Of a stretch of 64,000 nucleotides of DNA, positions 62,285 through 64,000 are shown piece after piece (position 1 is the first letter of the stretch; every line of letters begins with the position of its first letter). The notes beneath the pieces were generated by a model that ran no database searches, was not told the origin of the DNA, and saw only the letters and a program-made list of their open reading frames with translations. A program made the position numbers and the translations under genes. The DNA is taken from contig URVJ01000001.1 in assembly GCA_900551295.1 (NCBI GenBank), positions 124,001 to 188,000 on the forward strand, read 5' to 3'. The stretch comes from an uncultured Eubacteriales bacterium. GTDB taxonomy: Bacteria; Bacillota; Clostridia; Oscillospirales; CAG-382.

Positions 62285-62480
62285 GGCGGCGGAGATCGGC
62301 AGCCGGGGCAGGCCACTTTGGGACAAATTGTCCCGAAGTGCGGGCATACAAAAACGCCCGCACAGCATGACGCTGTACGGGCGCGCGAAACATGGTTGCA
62401 GTTGGTGTACTGGCAGATTTCACATCCGAAGTCAGACTTACCCGGAGGGGAAGCTACGCTTTTTTTAGCTGGTGCAAATC
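62285..62480. other. Structured intergenic region of the element
   Basis: No supported gene. It holds palindrome copy 2, a GTGCGGGC/GCCCGCAC stem (62338-62345 and 62356-62363) and an ACAGC/GCTGT hairpin. These look like control or recombination elements for the sigma gene. Confidence 0.5.
62314..62340. repeat. 25-bp palindrome, copy 2
   Basis: CACTTTGGGACAA, one base, TTGTCCCGAAGTG: the same palindrome as at 61735-61759 with one arm mismatch, here upstream of the sigma gene and about 30 bases before the ribosome-site hairpin. Confidence 0.85.
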
Positions 62481-62606
62481 ATGGGTGCTGTGAAAAAGCA
62501 AAATGAACACGACGATCCCTCCTCGGAAACCGCCGTGTTCCTTATAAAGTCGTCGTATAACGCGGCGGCTTTAATTGACAGCCGCCGAAAACAAAAGAGC
62601 CGATAA
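62481..62606 (+). CDS. Possible small plus-strand protein (41 residues)
   Basis: An ATG frame encoding MGAVKKQNEHDDPSSETAVF, IKSSYNAAALIDSRRKQKSR and a stop. Composition looks protein-like, but no ribosome binding site is seen and the end runs into the terminator stem at 62596. It overlaps a CGGCGGCT/AGCCGCCG inverted repeat. Weak support; it may be a truncated element gene. Confidence 0.25.
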   Translation: MGAVKKQNEHDDPSSETAVFLIKSSYNAAALIDSRRKQKSR

Positions 62607-62640
62607 CTCGCGCCCAAAGGCTGCGGGTTATCGGCTCTGC
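62590..62640 (-). terminator. Terminator after the KTR protein gene
   Basis: AGAGCCGATAAC (62596-62607) pairs perfectly with GTTATCGGCTCT (62627-62638), with CGC/GCG inside. On the minus strand TTTTGTTTTC follows. Confidence 0.9.
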
Positions 62641-62642
62641 GT

Positions 62643-62810
62643 CTATGCGTCTGGCTCTTTGATAACAGATATATTTAGTTCGTTAACGCATATCAGCGTC
62701 TCCTGTTTACACTTTGGGCAAAATAGCGGAAAATTTTTGAGCACAGTATCAATGCGGATTTTTGTCCGTGTTTTGCTCCTGCAAATAGGGCAGTTGATCC
62801 ATTCCATCAT
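62643..62810 (-). CDS. Cysteine-rich KTR family protein
   Basis: A 55-residue zinc-ribbon-like protein: INCPICRSKTRTKIRIDTVL, KNFPLFCPKCKQETLICVN, ELNISVIKEPDA. The paired CPxC and CPKC motifs, the KTR string and the FPLxCPKCKQETLI run identify the cysteine-rich KTR family carried by Firmicute mobile elements. Function unknown. The first ATG (62810) overlaps the stop of the upstream gene (TAATG); a second ATG is at 62807. Too short for usual gene finders. Confidence 0.85.
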   Translation of the reverse strand: MMEWINCPICRSKTRTKIRIDTVLKNFPLFCPKCKQETLICVNELNISVIKEPDA

Positions 62811-64000
62811 TATTCAACAGGTACATTGTAGTAGAAACGGCTAGCAAGAACATCTCTGTCCTTATAGTAGGTATAAATATTTTCCACTCGTTCCCAAACC
62901 TGTTCATCAAAATAGATATCACTTCTCTGGCTGATAATGCTTTCGACATGCTGTCGGAGGTTTGTATAGAATAGATCGGTTACTTCGTAGCAAACATACT
63001 GGTCATCTTCGTAAACCTTGTACTGCTCCAGCTGCTCAAATGTGATAATTTGACCGTGGATAAAGGCATAATCTTCCGGGCTCTGAATGTCATCTACACT
63101 GTAAGTGAAGAAATAGAGCAAGGGAACCTCTGCACCACCATCAACCTCGCCTTTGTGCTGGGGTACATAAGCACTTAAAACCAATGCGCTTTCACCCTCT
63201 GCGGAGCCAACGGGGATACCATAACCGTCAAGTGTATGTTCATGTAGCCCTGTGAGCCAATGCTGCGTTTCCAACGGAGCGGTTTTATCAAAAACAACAT
63301 CCGGATTTAGGCCGTCAATAGCCAAGGGAGATGCCTCCGAGGCAACAATATCCCGATCAAGTGTAGCAAGTAGTTCTTGGCACTTTACAAGGTAGTTGTC
63401 AGCGTGGTTTCTCCGATCTGCAATATCGGTATAATAATTTTCAAAGTATGGCTGCAGTTCTTCCATAATCTGTGCTACCAGTTCTTTGTCAGCTTCAACG
63501 GGAGTTACAGGGATGGGGTCATCGACAACTGTTTTAATAGGCTCGGCAAAGGTGACAAAACACATCCAATCCTGCCCAAACATAAAATTGTTGTTTGTCA
63601 GCACAAAGTAATAGTTATCATCGGCAAGCGGCTGCTCCAGAAAATCCATATCGTATGCTTTGGAGAGGTCTACCGTCATAACGCCGTTCGTATGCGCTTC
63701 AAATTCTGTTCCATCAAAAACAATGGTATCAGAAACAGGCTCAACTTCCTTTCCGGTAGACCACCGCATAAGTTTAAGCTGTCGCTGGAAACTTAGGTCT
63801 TTGTCGGATTTGTTTGCCACTTGAATAGTCACGATACCATTACCCTCATAGGTGGCAGACAGACTAAGGTCATCTCCGGATAACGATGAAAACAGGCTGA
63901 CAGCAAATGCCGTCATGGTGAGACTACAAACCAATACAGCAGCTACAAGCATAGCTGCTCTGATGGGCTGACGGCGGCGCCGAGTTTCCAACGCAACGCC
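62810..64000 (-). CDS. Membrane-anchored cargo protein of the mobile element (partial, N-terminus off the window)
   Basis: About 397 visible residues. Near the visible N-terminus RRRRQPIRAAMLVAAVLVCS starts a membrane helix (AVLVCSLTMTAFAVSLF), then a beta-rich domain (LSATYEGNGIVTIQVANKSDKDL) of the kind seen in anti-sigma partners, and an acidic C-terminal half with many Tyr residues (EDDQYVCYEVTDLFY). I do not recognise the family. The frame runs to the right edge with no clear ribosome site, so the true start is outside. It precedes the KTR gene and may form an operon with it. Confidence 0.7.
   Translation of the reverse strand, partial: GVALETRRRRQPIRAAMLVAAVLVCSLTMTAFAVSLFSSLSGDDLSLSATYEGNGIVTIQVANKSDKDLSFQRQLKLMRWSTGKEVEPVSDTIVFDGTEFEAHTNGVMTVDLSKAYDMDFLEQPLADDNYYFVLTNNNFMFGQDWMCFVTFAEPIKTVVDDPIPVTPVEADKELVAQIMEELQPYFENYYTDIADRRNHADNYLVKCQELLATLDRDIVASEASPLAIDGLNPDVVFDKTAPLETQHWLTGLHEHTLDGYGIPVGSAEGESALVLSAYVPQHKGEVDGGAEVPLLYFFTYSVDDIQSPEDYAFIHGQIITFEQLEQYKVYEDDQYVCYEVTDLFYTNLRQHVESIISQRSDIYFDEQVWERVENIYTYYKDRDVLASRFYYNVPVE

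Overview
The window looks like chromosomal DNA from an uncultured anaerobic member of the Clostridia. It has moderate to low G+C, strong Shine-Dalgarno sites (often GGAGG) and sigma-A promoters. It carries a CwlD-type cortex amidase, S-layer homology proteins and a bacterial V-type ATPase. The composition fits gut fibre degraders of the Oscillospirales/Monoglobales kind, but no rRNA or species marker is present, so the assignment is an inference. TGA is a normal stop codon here (for example the lysS gene and the AraC gene at 1564-2397).

Layout. 1-2.4 kb: a Gfo/Idh/MocA oxidoreductase and a NagB-type deaminase, divergent from an AraC regulator. 2.5-3.1 kb: tRNA-Leu and a small HTH-like gene. 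3.1-12.9 kb: a carbohydrate region with a 1624-residue secreted GH78-type rhamnosidase, its divergent AraC regulator, a catalytically degenerate GDPD-like protein and a 1000-residue WbsX/GH99-like protein. 13-20 kb: an operon for a MacAB-like exporter (large adaptor, ATPase, permease) followed by an S-layer homology protein with tandem repeats. 20.2-20.6 kb: two gene remnants joined head to head. 20.7-31.2 kb: housekeeping genes (Mrp ATPase, cytidylate-kinase-like protein, acyl-ACP thioesterase, DUF6873-like protein, RadA, CwlD, two Xer recombinases, YesL, ProC). 31.9-36.6 kb: a coiled-coil surface protein, an MBL hydrolase with a likely frameshift at codon 2, a membrane protein, LysS and GreA. 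36.9-44.2 kb: PRPP synthetase, an intracellular GH106-like rhamnosidase and a second WbsX/GH99-like paralogue. 44.4-49.7 kb: a TetM-like ribosomal GTPase fused to a YacP/Rae1-like NYN nuclease and interrupted by one in-frame TGA, a HAD phosphatase, two tRNA-Ser genes, a GNAT and an MscS channel. 49.7-58.4 kb: a complete nine-gene V-ATPase operon (H-I-K-E-C-F-A-B-D); the rotor subunit keeps the known Na+-binding residues. 58.7-59.3 kb: thiamine pyrophosphokinase. 59.4-64 kb: a broken tRNA-Pro, an intact tRNA-Pro and then the end of a more G+C-rich mobile element (serine recombinase, TnpW, sigma factor, cysteine-rich KTR protein, start of a membrane-anchored cargo protein).

How the parts work together. 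The left half looks specialised for deoxyhexose or complex glycan breakdown. GH78 acts outside the cell, and GH106-like and GH99-like enzymes without signal peptides would act inside; AraC regulators sit divergent to the sugar genes. The most unusual items are the GTPase-nuclease fusion, RNA hairpins placed over or beside ribosome binding sites (33000-33035, 26110-26160, 62239-62284), and a duplicated 25-27 bp palindrome flanking the mobile-element sigma gene. All calls come from reading the sequence and recalled family features; no search was run.
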